Positions 41,291 to 51,545 of a stretch of 64,000 nt of DNA are shown in pieces. Position 1 is the first letter of the stretch, and every line of letters begins with the position of its first letter. The notes beneath the pieces are model-generated. The model was given only the letters and a program-made list of their open reading frames with translations, was not told the origin of the DNA and ran no database searches. The DNA comes from Neodiprion pinetum (lineage: Eukaryota; Arthropoda; Insecta; Hymenoptera; Diprionidae), in contig NC_060232.1 in assembly GCF_021155775.2 (NCBI RefSeq), positions 39,722,089 to 39,786,088 on the forward strand, given 5' to 3'. A program made the position numbers and the translations under genes.

Positions 41291-42165
41291 CTCCGTGGTT
41301 CCTACACTCCGGGTCCGCTACCTGGTGAAACTCGACTTCCGGGACAAGCGCTCCGTGGTTCCTGTGCTCCAGGTCCGCTACCAGGTGAAACTCGACTTTC
41401 AGGTTAAGCGCTCCGTAGTTTCTGTGCTCCAGGTCCGCTACCTAGTGAAACTCGACTTCCGGGATAAGCGCTCCGTGGTTCCTGTGCTCCAGGTCCGCTA
41501 CCAGGTGAAACTCGACTTTCAGGTCAAGCGCTCCGTAGTTTCTATGCTCCAGGTACGCTACCTGGTGAAACTCGACTTCCGGGATGAGCGCTCCGTGGTT
41601 TCTGTGCTCCAGGTCCGCTACCTGGTGAAACTCGACTTCTGGGACAAGCGCCCCGTAGTTTCTGCGCTCAAGGTCCACTACCTGGTGGAACTTCGCTTCC
41701 AGGACAATCGCGTCGTGGTTCCTATGCTCAAGGTACACTACCTGCAGAAAATCGACTTCCTGGACAAGCGCTCCGTAGTTTCTGCGCTCAAAGTCCGCTA
41801 CCTGGTGAAACTCGACCTGCAGGATGACCGCTCCGTGGATCCTACGCTCCAAGTCGACTACCTGGTGAAACTCGACTTCCAGGACAAGCGCTTTGTAGTT
41901 TCCATGCTTCAGGTCCGCTACCTGGTGAACCTCGACTTCCAAAACGAGCGCTCCGTAGTTCTGGCCGTCCAAGTCCTCCACCTGGTGGATTTTGACGGCC
42001 AGAAAATGCACTCCGTAGTTCTGGCAGTCCAGTTTCTTGACCTGGTGACTTTTGACCAAGCGCTACGTAGTTTCTGCGCTCCAGGTCCGCTTCATGGTGA
42101 AACTGGACTTCCAGAACAAGCGCTCCATAGTTTCTGCGCTCAAGGTCATCAAACCAATACGCATG
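41291..42165 (+). repeat. 60-bp minisatellite, left array (~14 units)
   Basis: Unit carries AAGCGCTCCGTGGTTCCTGT and CAGGTCCGCTACCTGGTGAA then ACTCGACTTCCGGGAC. The period is exactly 60 nt, so frames stay open: + strand 41295-42284 (20-residue repeat such as VRYLVKLDFRDKRSVV) and - strand 41442-42059. The + frame begins with GTG, not ATG. I treat the frames as by-products of a period divisible by three; translation is not supported. Confidence 0.9.
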
Positions 42166-42884
42166 CTTCAGATAACTTTTTGAATCGGAGAAAAGAACCG
42201 AACGACCAGGATCAAAAAATTGCAATTGGTGAGTGGTTGGCATTGTATACATCGAAATACATGACAATAACGTCGTTCAATTAGAGCTAAAATTGTTGTG
42301 CGTAGTGTTTCAAATCTGTCAGCACTGAGCTAATCGTTCTGTGGTATTTTTTGATGAAATTTATTGTCACAAAATCACAATACGTTATACTTACATGCAT
42401 GTGTAAACGTGATTTGTAACATTATACAAGAAAAATCTTACGTGCAGATTCGGTATGCGTCACATGCACAAAGACGGTGTTCATTCTGTATACTGCGAAA
42501 CTAATACCAGAATTTTTTGGGAAGTCATCGTGCACCAGTCTCCCCTACAACTTTGTCAGATGGTAAAACACTGACAACGAGTAAGCGAGCGCACGAGCAC
42601 AAAAACCAGTTACACTAGGCATCCGACTCCGAGCGAGGTTTCGCGAGCGAGTGTTTCAAAACTAGTTATTTATAATTAGCGCACCATTCTATTATCGATG
42701 TACCAAAATGACCCAAAAAACCGTGATATGATATTAATTGTTGAGCTCAAACGTAAAAAGTAACGATTTTCACCATGAAAATTCTGAACGAAAATGAATA
42801 TGATTTAACGTCTTCTTCTGAGTTTTTTAGTTAATCGATGATATAAATATGGGTATATCAATAAAAAGAAATTTTGGTTTTTAC
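42166..42884. other. Inner spacer of the composite
   Basis: Mostly AT-rich DNA with no recognised feature; a CGAGCG-type GC patch occurs near 42580-42660. Confidence 0.6.
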
Positions 42885-43070
42885 ATTTCAGACAAAAATC
42901 ACGTACTCCATCTTTCCGGTCAATTTGAGATTCCAGCGGCGAGGCGCCTCAATGACCAGCTAATAACTTCAGCATTTTGCGACAATTGATAATGAGTAGA
43001 TTTTTCTTGTACTGTACAAGTGTGAGTTGAAATACACTGAAAGTTTTAAAGAGCTTCGTGAGTTATCTGT
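42885..43070 (-). repeat. Diverged third copy of the arm's outer sequence
   Basis: TTCAGACAAAAATCACGTAC, then CAGCGGCGAGGCGCCT, CTAATAACTTCAGCATTTTG and AGTTTTAAAGAGCTTCG track the right-arm sequence at 50478-50690 in the same orientation, with many differences and gaps. Confidence 0.7.
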
Positions 43071-43072
43071 GA

Positions 43073-43125
43073 TCGTACCCCTACTTACACTCCTACCGCT
43101 ACTCCTACTCCTACACCTACTTTGG
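43073..43125. repeat. (CTCCTA)n-like pyrimidine repeat
   Basis: Repeated CTCCTAC/CTACTCC words directly before the satellite; a similar run follows it at about 48,740-48,830. Confidence 0.8.
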
Positions 43126-46100
43126 TCCCAGATTCGATTCGTATGACCGTTGCCTGAATAATTGGACCCTCAGGAACTCGGAAAATGCAGCAAGAAGAGC
43201 GTAGGCCCAACAGGAGAGAAACGGCTAGCGAAAAAGCACCTGCTGAAAAAGGTCGAAACACAGAATCTCGTTTTTTGGCTGTAACTTTAGATGCGTTGAT
43301 CGCAGCATGTTTAGACCGCGCCCAATCGATTTCTCTCGCAAAATTACGTCAAAATAGTGCATGAAAGAATTTCTTCCGGCACTTTTCAAAATCGTGAAAA
43401 TTATCGCCAAAAATACAAAGGGGTTAGACTTACTTTTTCTTCGATTTTGGAGCCGAAAGTTTTTGGTCTCAGATTCGATTTGAATGAACCTCACCTGACT
43501 AATCGGACCCTCAGGATCTCGGAAAACGCAGCGAAAAGAGCGTAGGACCAACAGGAGAGAAAGGGCGAGCGAAAAAGCACCTGCTGAAAAATGTCGAAAC
43601 ACAGGATCTCGTTTTTTGGCTGTAACTTTAGATGCGTTGATCGCAGCGTATTGGGACTGGGCCCAATCGATTTCTCTCGCAAAATTACGTCGCAATAGTG
43701 CATGAAAGAATTTATTCCGGCACTTTTTAAAATCGCGAAAATTTTCGCCAAAAACACAAAGGGGTTAGCCTTACTTTTTTTTTGGGCAAAAAACTTTTGG
43801 TCTCAGATTCGATTTGGATGACTCTTTCTCGATTACTTGGACCCCCAGCAACTCAGAAAACGCAGCAAAAGCAGCCTAGGACCAACAAGACAGATATGGC
43901 GGCGGAAAGAGCACCAGTCGAAAAATGTCGAAAACACAGGTTCTCGTTTTTTTGCTGCAACTTCTGATGCGTTGATCGCAGCATGTTGGGACCGCGCCCA
44001 ATCGATTTCTCTCGCAAATTTGCGTCGGAATAGTGCATGAAAGAATTTATTCCAGCACTTTTTAAAATCGTGAAAATTTTCGCCAAAAACACAAAGGGGT
44101 TAGCCTTACTTTTTTTTTGAGCAAAAAACTTTTGGTCTCAGATTCGATTTGGATGACTCTTTCTCGACTACTTGGACCCCCAGCAACTCAGAAAACGCAG
44201 CAAAAGCAGCGTAGGACCAACAGGAGAGAAATGGCGAGCGAAAAAGCACCTGCTGGAAAATGTCGAAATCACAGGTTCTCGTTCTTTTGCTGTAACTTCT
44301 GATGCGTTGATCGCAGCGTATTGGGACTGGGCCCAATCGATTTTTCTCGCAAAATTACGTCGGAATAGTGCATGAAAGAATTTATTCCAGCACTTTTTAA
44401 AATCGCGAAAATTTTCGCCAAAAACACAAAGGGGTTAGCCTTACTTTTTTTTTTGAGCAAAAAACTTTTGGTCTCAGATTCGATTTGGATGACTCTTTCT
44501 CGACTACTTGGACCCCCAGCAACTCAGAAAACGCAGCAAAAGCAGCGTAGGACCAACAGGAGAGAAATGGCGAGCGAAAAAGCACCTGCCGAAAAATGTC
44601 GAAAACACAGGTTCTCGTTTTTTTGCTGTAACTTCTGATGCGTTGATCGCAGCGTATTGGGACTGGGCCCAATCGATTTTTCTCGCAAAATTACGTCGGA
44701 ATAGTGCATGAAAGAATTTATTCCAGCACTTTTCAAAATCGTGAAAATTATCGCCAAAAATACAAAGGGGTTAGACTTACTTTTTCTTCGATTTTGGAGC
44801 CGAAAGTTTTTGGTCTCAGATTCGATTTGAATGAACCTCACCTGACTAATCGGACCCTCAGGATCTCGGAAAACGCAGCGAAAAGAGCGTAGGACCAACA
44901 GGAGAGAAAGGGCGAGCGAAAAAGCACCTGCTGAAAAATGTCGAAACACAGGATCTCGTTTTTTGGCTGTAACTTTAGATGCGTTGATCGCAGCGTATTG
45001 GGACTGGGCCCAATCGATTTCTCTCGCAAAATTACGTCGCAATAGTGCATGAAAGAATTTATTCCAGCACTTTTTAAAATCGCGAAAATTTTCGCCAAAA
45101 ACACAAAGGGGTTAGCCTTACTTTTTTTTTGAGCAAAAAACTTTTGGTCTTAGATTCGATTTGAATGACTCTTTCTCGACTACTTGGACCCCCAGCAACT
45201 CAGAAAACGCAGCAAAAGCAGCGTAGGACCAACAGGAGAGAAATGGCGAGCGAAAAAGCACCTGCTGAAAAATGTCGAAAACACAGGTTCTCGTTTTTTT
45301 GCTGTAACTTCTGATGCGTTGATCGCAGCGTATTGGGACGTGGCCCAATCGATTTCTCTCGCAAAATTACGTCGGAATAGTGCATGAAAGAATTTATTCC
45401 AGCACTTTTTAAAATCGCGAAAATTTTCGCCAAAAACACAAAGGGGTTAGCCTTACTTTTTTTTTGAGCAAAAAACTTTTGGTCTCAGATTCGATTTGGA
45501 TGACTCTTTCTCGACTGATTGGACCCCCAGCAACTCAGAAAACGCAGCAAAAGCAGCGTAGGACCAACAGGAGAGAAATGGCGAGCGAAAAAGCACCTGC
45601 TGGAAAATGTCGAAATCACAGGTTCTCGTTTTTTTGCTGTAACTTCTGATGCGTTGATCGCAGCGTATTGGGACTGGGCCCAATCGATTTTTCTCGCAAA
45701 ATTACGTCGGAATAGTGCATGAAAGAATTTATTCCAGCACTTTTTAAAATCGCGAAAATTTTCGCCAAAAACACAAAGGGGTCAGCCTTACTTTTTTTTT
45801 GGGCAAAAAACTTTCGGTCTCAGATTGGATTTGGATGACTCTTTCTCGACTAATTGGACCTCCAGCAACTCAGAAAACGCAGCAAAAGCAGCGTAGGACC
45901 AACAGGAGAGAAATGGCGAGCGAAAAAGCACCTGCTGAAAAATGTCGAAAACACAGGTTCTCGTTTTTTTGCTGTAACTTCTGATGCGTTGATCGCAGCG
46001 TATTGGGACTGGGCCCAATCGATTTCTCTTCCAAAATTACGTCGGAATAGTGCATGAAAGAATTTATTCCAGCACTTTTTAAAATCGCGAAAATTTTCGC

Positions 46101-46451
46101 CAAAAACACAAAGGGGTTAGCCTTTTTGAGCAAAAAACTTTTGGTCTCAGATTCGATTTGGATGACTCTTTCTCGACTAATTGGACCCCCAGCAACTCAG
46201 AAAAAGCAGCAAAAGCAGCGTAGGACCAACAGGAGAGAAATGGCGAGCGAAAAAGCACCTGCTGAAAAATGTCGAAAACACAGGTTCTCGTTTTTTTGCT
46301 GTAACTTCTGATGCGTTGATCGCAGCATGTTGGGACCGCGCCCAATCGATTTCTCTCGCAAATTTGCGTTGGAATAGTGCATGAAAGAATTTATTCTAGC
46401 ACTTTTCAAAATCGCGAAAATTTTCGCCAAAAACACAAAGGGGTTAGCCTT
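43126..46451 (+). repeat. ~335-bp satellite, main block (~10 units)
   Basis: Unit landmarks recur every ~335 nt (TTGGTCTCAGATTCGATTTG at about 43458, 43797, 44132, 44469, 44812, 45145, 45480, 45815 and 46140). Two types alternate: A (CTAATCGGACCCTCAGGATC) and B (CTACTTGGACCCCCAGCAAC). Each unit has 61-91-codon frames on both strands; these recur with the unit and match no family I recognise. Confidence 0.95.
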
Positions 46452-47361
46452 TCGTAGGGGAGGATCTGACACCGCCTGGCCTGATCAGGGCTATGGTAGG
46501 GTCTAGAGAGGGATGGGTGGCGGTGGCTAGCTTCGCGGAGCGGGTCATGACGGCCAAGGAACAGCGGGAGCGGTTACGACAGCGAACGCGGCGCAGCGTG
46601 CACCGCGCGACCCGCTTGAGCGGGAGAAATGGGGGTGGTTCGCGTGTAAGCGCGGGCATGACGTAGACTCGGACCTACACGGGCAGGGGTCCAAACGGAT
46701 TTGCGGGACGGGACACCGGTCGACCTCAGCCCGGTCCTTAGGGTCGGGGCCGTGGTTCGGGGGTGGAGGGGAGAGGAGGGGTGCAGGGCAACTTGGAATC
46801 TGGTGCCAGGATAGGTGAGACGCTAGGCGATAGGATGACGTTAAGGTCGTTCCGGCCATGCCCCCCTCTTCTTCTTCTTCTTCTTCTTCTGCCTCTCTCT
46901 CTTCGTCCCCCGGCCCGGGGACAGCGGATGTGACGGTCGCGCCGGATACATCTTCCCCCGGATCCGCAAGGGCAGGGCGCTCATTATCGCGAACATCGAG
47001 CACCGAGTGGGGGTCTCCATTCGCTTGACAGCTCCGTTAAGCGGAGTTTTTCGTCGTAGCAGCAACAAAAGACGTCCCACCAGCGGGCAGGGTCGTCCCT
47101 CGCGAGAGGACGCTGAGCATAGGATGTAGCGGGAGGGAGCCGGGAGGCGCAACTCCCGGATAGGCGTTAGAGTAAGGTCCGCGCGTAACCGCGAAGGTGC
47201 CGGGGGGATCCCTGAGGTTATGCCTCGCGCGGTTCCGGGGAGTCCCCCCTACTCGTACCAGAGTGGCCGCTGGTTTTTTAGTGGGTGCGAGTCCCACACT
47301 ACCCTGAAGCTTCTTGCGCGAAGCTCCAGGGTGTGCATAAGGCATTTTTACCAGCGTTATC

Positions 47362-47389
<28 letters not shown>
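46452..47389 (+). mobile_element. 5'-truncated R1-clade-type non-LTR retrotransposon
   Basis: A GC-rich block that abruptly interrupts a satellite unit. From 46454 a frame runs to TAG at 46664-46666 and includes LTPPGLIRAM, EGWVAVASFAERVM and TAKEQRER, the style of the ORF2 C-terminus of R1/TRAS-type elements. A GC-rich 3' UTR and a 28-nt poly(A) (47362-47389) follow. The satellite motif AAAGGGGTTAGCCTT stands on both sides, giving a ~14-nt target duplication. The missing 5' part makes it dead on arrival. Confidence 0.8.
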
Positions 47390-47392
<3 letters not shown>

Positions 47393-48063
47393 GTTAGCCT
47401 TACTTTTTTTTTGAGCAAAAAACTTTTGGTCTCAGATTCGATTTGGATGACTCTTTCTCGACTACTTGGACCCCCAGCAACTCAGAAAACGCAGCAAAAG
47501 CAGCCTAGGACCAACAAGACAGATATGGCGGCGGAAAGAGCACCAGTCGAAAAATGTCGAAAACACAGGTTCTCGTTTTTTTGCTGTAACTTCTGATGCG
47601 TTGATCGCAGCATGTTGGGACCGCGCCCAATCGATTTCTCTCGCAAATTTACGTTGGAATAGTGCATGAAAGAATTTATTCCAGCACTTTTTAAAATCGC
47701 GAAAATTTTCGCCAAAAACACAAAGGGGTTAGCCTTACTTTTTTTTTGGGCAAAAAACTTTCGGTCTCAGATTCGATTTGGATGACTTTTTCTTAACTAA
47801 TTGGACCCCCAGCAACTCAGGAAACGCAGCAAAAGCAGCGTAGGACCAACAGGAGAGAAATGGCGAGCGAAAAAGCACCTGCTGAAAAATGTCGAAAACA
47901 CAGGTTCTCGTTTTTTTGCTGTAACTTCTGATGCGTTGATCGCAGCGTATTGGGACTGGGCCCAATCGATTTCTCTCGCAAAATTGTGTCGGAATAGTGC
48001 ATGAAAAAATTTATTCCAGCACTTTTTAAAATCGCGAAAATTTTCGCCAAAAATACAAAGGGG
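47388..48063 (+). repeat. ~335-bp satellite, second block (2 units)
   Basis: Continuation of the satellite after the R1-type insertion. Its first unit carries the same variant (AAGACAGATATGGCGGCGGA) as the unit at 43797. Confidence 0.95.
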
Positions 48064-48479
48064 TTTAATGGTTTAATGGTTTATTTTTCATCTTTTCCAT
48101 GACAATATTGGAAAACATTATTGCAAAATTAAAAATAAACAAAGTCTTAAGTCCAAAACCTTAGCCTAGTTCTATATTACTATTTAAGATCTAGGGATAA
48201 AAAATTAGAACGGAGAATAGAACAGAGAAAGACGGCGAAGACAATGTCAGAAGAAAAGCAAAAAAGAAAAGAAAAGAAAGCAGAAGAAAGCTAACAAAGC
48301 AGCAACATAGAAACGTGGGAAACAGGAGGTGGAGAAGACTAGATGACGAGTCGCCATCAAGAGCGGGTCTCTTCTGTCCGGAAGAGATGCTGATATAGAT
48401 CGCGTTTAAAAACAGCAAGCGTCGAGACAAACCAGAGTGCGGTAGGTAGAGAGTTCCAGTAGGTAGAGAGTTCCAGTAT
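48064..48479 (-). mobile_element. Truncated LINE fragment, minus strand
   Basis: On the minus strand a frame contains YWNSLPTGTLYLPHSG, like the WNSLP motif near the end of many LINE reverse-transcriptase ORFs. It is followed by A-rich 3' sequence ending in a tail of repeated CCATTAAA. A 22-bp direct repeat (GTAGGTAGAGAGTTCCA) lies at its 5' edge. It interrupts the satellite at the AAAGGGGTT motif. Confidence 0.6.
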
Positions 48480-48699
48480 CGGTTAGCCTTACTTTTTCTT
48501 CGATTTTGGAGCCGAAAGTTTTTGGTCTCAGATTCGATTTGAATGACCCTTACCTGACTAATTGGACCCTCAGGAACTCGGAAAACGCAGCGAGAGGAGC
48601 GTAGGACCAACAGGAGAAAAACGGCTAGCGAAAAAGCACCTGCTGAAAAATGTCGAAAACACAAGATCTCGTTTTTTGGCTGTAATTTTAGATGCGTTG
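48480..48699 (+). repeat. Satellite, terminal partial unit (type A)
   Basis: Begins GGTTAGCCTTACTTTTTCTT and follows the type A unit until GATGCGTT, where it breaks into G-rich repeat. Confidence 0.9.
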
Positions 48700-48745
48700 G
48701 GGTGGGGTGGGGTAGGGTAGGGTAGGGTCCTCCCACCCCACCCTC
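48697..48745. repeat. GGGGT/GGGTA repeat with complementary C-rich run
   Basis: (GGGGT)3 and (AGGGT)3 followed at once by CCTCCCACCCCACCC. It can form a hairpin or G-quadruplex. Confidence 0.85.
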
Positions 48746-49478
48746 TGCTACTTTAACTCCTACTTACACTCCTACGCCTACTCCTACTCCTACTCTTACT
48801 ACTCCTACTTCTACCCCTACCTACTACCCCCCACTACCTTGGACCACCTTCGTCCTCCTCGTCCTCTTCGACCTCCGCCTCCGCATTCTCCTCCTCATCC
48901 AGCCACCTTCTATCACCACCAACCATAGCCAAGCTCCTCCAACAACCACCGATAACAATCTCTTATACCTTGAATAGTAATAAATATTTTCAGTATAAGA
49001 ACATATCAAAAATATTGTGTAAGGATTACTATAATTAATTAATTAATTAATAATATAGTAAATTTTATTAGCGCATTCATAGCTACTGAATTTGTGCTTG
49101 TGCGAAAAATGGATTGATATAATTTATTGTAAACATGACATGTTCGAAAAATTTTAGATGAAATATATTTAAAATTGCCATTAAGTATTATAAAAATGTT
49201 ATACTCACCGTGCACAAATCCTCGATCTTCTTATCCACCTTGTACTCTTCGTCTTCCTCGTCCTCTTTCTCCTCGTCCTCCTCCTCGTCCACCTTGATCA
49301 CCCGCACCACCCCTAACCACCTCCGACCGCCTCCAACCACCGCCAACCACCTCGGGTTATACCTCGAATACTAATAAATATTTTCAGTATCAGATCACAT
49401 CAAAAATATTGTGTAAGGCATAATATAATTTTTTTATTGACACATTTTATCAAAATGATAATGAGGAAATACTATCCA
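48746..49478. repeat. Pyrimidine-rich repeats with a ~393-bp unit present twice
   Basis: TCCTCGTCCTC-type tracts and AACCACC runs. TAATAAATATTTTCAGTAT and CAAAAATATTGTGTAAGG occur in both units (48980-49025 and 49373-49420). Confidence 0.8.
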
Positions 49479-50205
49479 ATGAGCTACGGAGCGCGTGTCC
49501 TTGAAGTCGAGTTTCACCAGGTAGTGGACCTTGAGCGCAGAAACTACGGAGCGCTTGACCTGGAAGTCGAGTTCCTGCCGGTAGTGGACCTTGAGCGCAG
49601 GAGCTACAGAGCGCTCGTCCCGGAAGTCAAGTTTCACCAGGTAACGGTCCTGGAGCGCAGAAACCATGGAGCGCTTGTCCTGGAAGTCGAGTTCCTGCCG
49701 GTAATGGACCTTGAGCGCAGAAACTACGGAGCGCTTGTCCCGGAAGTCAAGTTACACCAGGTAGCACCTGGAGCGCAGGAACCACGGAGCGCTTGTCCTG
49801 GAAGTCGAATTCCTGCAGGTGATGGACCTTGAGCGCAGAAACTACGGAGCGCTTTTCCTGGAAATCGAGTTTCACCAGATAGCGGACCTGGAGCGCAGGA
49901 ACCACGGAGCGCTTGTCCTGGAAGTCGAGATTCACCAGGAAGCCGACCTGGAGCGCACGAACCACGGAGCGCTTGTCCCGGAAGACGAGTTTCACCAGGT
50001 AACCGACCTGAAGCGCAGAAACTACGGAGAGCTTGACCTGTAAGTTGAGTTTCACCAGGTATCCGACCTGGAGCGCAGGAACCACGGAGCGCTTTTCCCG
50101 GAAGTCGAGTTTCACCAGGTAGCGGACCTGGAGCATAGAAACTACGGAGCGCTTGTCCTGGAACGCGAGTTGCACCAGGAAGAGGACCCGAAGTGCAGGA
50201 ACCAC
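49479..50205 (-). repeat. 60-bp minisatellite, right array (~12 units)
   Basis: Reverse complement of the left array (GGAGCGCTTGTCCTGGAAGT, CGAGTTTCACCAGGTAG). An indel at about 49,763 breaks the long minus-strand frame into 49434-49667 and 49747-50205. Confidence 0.9.
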
Positions 50206-50893
50206 GGAGGCAGAGAACCCGGTACTCGAAATCTGCGGAGCGCGATTCTCGTACGTCCTCTCTACTGAGCGGTTGTTTCCTGACTGAGGAATTCGGCTAG
50301 CTGATTTTCGTCTATATAGATCGGTAACGTCAGGAGAAAAAAAATTTTGGGTGACGTCACTTTCTGAACATCCGAAGATTCGAACATTTAAACTTTGGTT
50401 TCGAACTTTAATGGTGTACGATGATGCATGATGTATGATGATATGATATGATGTATAATGATTTTAGTTTTTACCCTTCAGACAAGAAATACGCACTTTA
50501 TCTTTTCTGCCGATTCCAGACTCAGGCGGCTAGGCCCTTCGATGGTCAGGCGTTGACTAAACATATATTCTTCAGTTAGTTATTAACTGGTCAACTAATA
50601 ACGCTGCCGTTCTGCGACAGTTGGATAATAAAAATTTTTGCTCGTACTTTTCAAATGTGTGTTAAAATACATTCGAAGTTTTAAAAAGCTTCGTTCTATC
50701 TCTTCCTGTCAAAAAAAAAAAAAAAAATCGCCGGCAATCACTTTTTGAGGTCTTTAAATCAGGACATTGCGTTAAATACTGTCTCATATACGGAGCATCC
50801 TATTTCATCTCGATCAAAATTAGCGCATCCGTGATGTATTGCAGTTACTCTGAATTTTTTTCCATACGAACACTTTTCGAAAAACAATTCTGC
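50206..50893 (-). repeat. Right arm, outer unique part
   Basis: Inverted copy of 40615-41290; the outer end reads CTTTTCGAAAAACAATTCTGC at 50893. Confidence 0.9.
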
Positions 50894-51034
50894 TGCTCTA
50901 CCCAACGTAGATATTTCACTTGCGACTAGCTAAAACAGCGTTTCGAGTCTATGCCTACGAAAATTCAAGATCGAGAGAGCAAATGAAAAGTTGTTGGAAT
51001 AATTACGAATAATAATGTTATAGAATACATGGAA

Positions 51035-51545
51035 GAGCAGGGGGACGAAGAGGACGAAGGTGGTCGGTGGTGATCGGAGGTGTTAGGGGTGGTTGGAGGT
51101 CTTCGGAAATGGTAGGAGGTGTTAGGCGTTGGTAGGAGGTGGCAGGGGGTGGTCGGAGGTGGCAGGAGGTGGTCGGAGGTGTTCGGAAATGGTAGGAGGT
51201 GCTAGGAGCTGGTAGGAGGTGGTTTGAGGCGGTAGGGAGCTATAGGATGTGGACGGAGATGGTAGGAGTTGTTTGGAGGTGGTAGGAGGTGGCAGGTAGT
51301 GTTTGGCGGTGGTTGGAGGCGGTAGAAAGTGTTTGGCGGTGGTTGGAGGCGGTAGAAAGTGTTTGGTGGTGGTCGGAAATGATCGGCGCTGGTCGAGGAG
51401 GACGAGGACGACGAGTGGCGCGGTGAGGGGGAGGAGCAGGAGGATGAAGGTGTTCGGAGGTGGAAGGAGGTGGTTGACGGCGGTTGGCGGTGGACGCGGT
51501 GGCCGTCGGTGGCAATTGGCGTTGGACGCGGTTACACATCTTCTC
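51035..51545. repeat. GGAGGTGGT-type purine-rich minisatellite
   Basis: Irregular repeats of GGTAGGAGGTGGTCGGAGGT and GTTTGGCGGTGGTTGGAGGC; inverted relative of the AACCACC repeats at 49300-49360. The minus-strand Pro/Thr-rich frame (51122-51646) is a composition artefact. Confidence 0.85.

Larger units (their letters stand above)
40615..50893. mobile_element. Foldback-like composite with ~1.5 kb inverted arms
   Basis: The left arm (40615 to about 42165) and right arm (about 49480 to 50893) are inverted copies. Each begins at the outside with GCAGAATTGTTTTT.GAAAAG, runs through about 680 bp of unique sequence and ends inward in a 60-bp minisatellite. The centre holds a ~335-bp satellite, two truncated retroelements, a diverged third arm fragment and pyrimidine-rich repeats. 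Known: Foldback/Galileo-type DNA elements have long inverted repeats made of tandem units. Inference: this is such an element or an inverted duplication. I see no clear target-site duplication and no transposase. No host gene was recognised inside. Confidence 0.7.

Noticed and set aside
43225..48050. Recurrent 61-91-codon frames on both strands of the satellite
   Set aside because: They repeat with the 335-bp unit and match no family I know.
40615..50893. CRISPR-like array
   Set aside because: Tandem units have no unique spacers and the DNA is eukaryotic.
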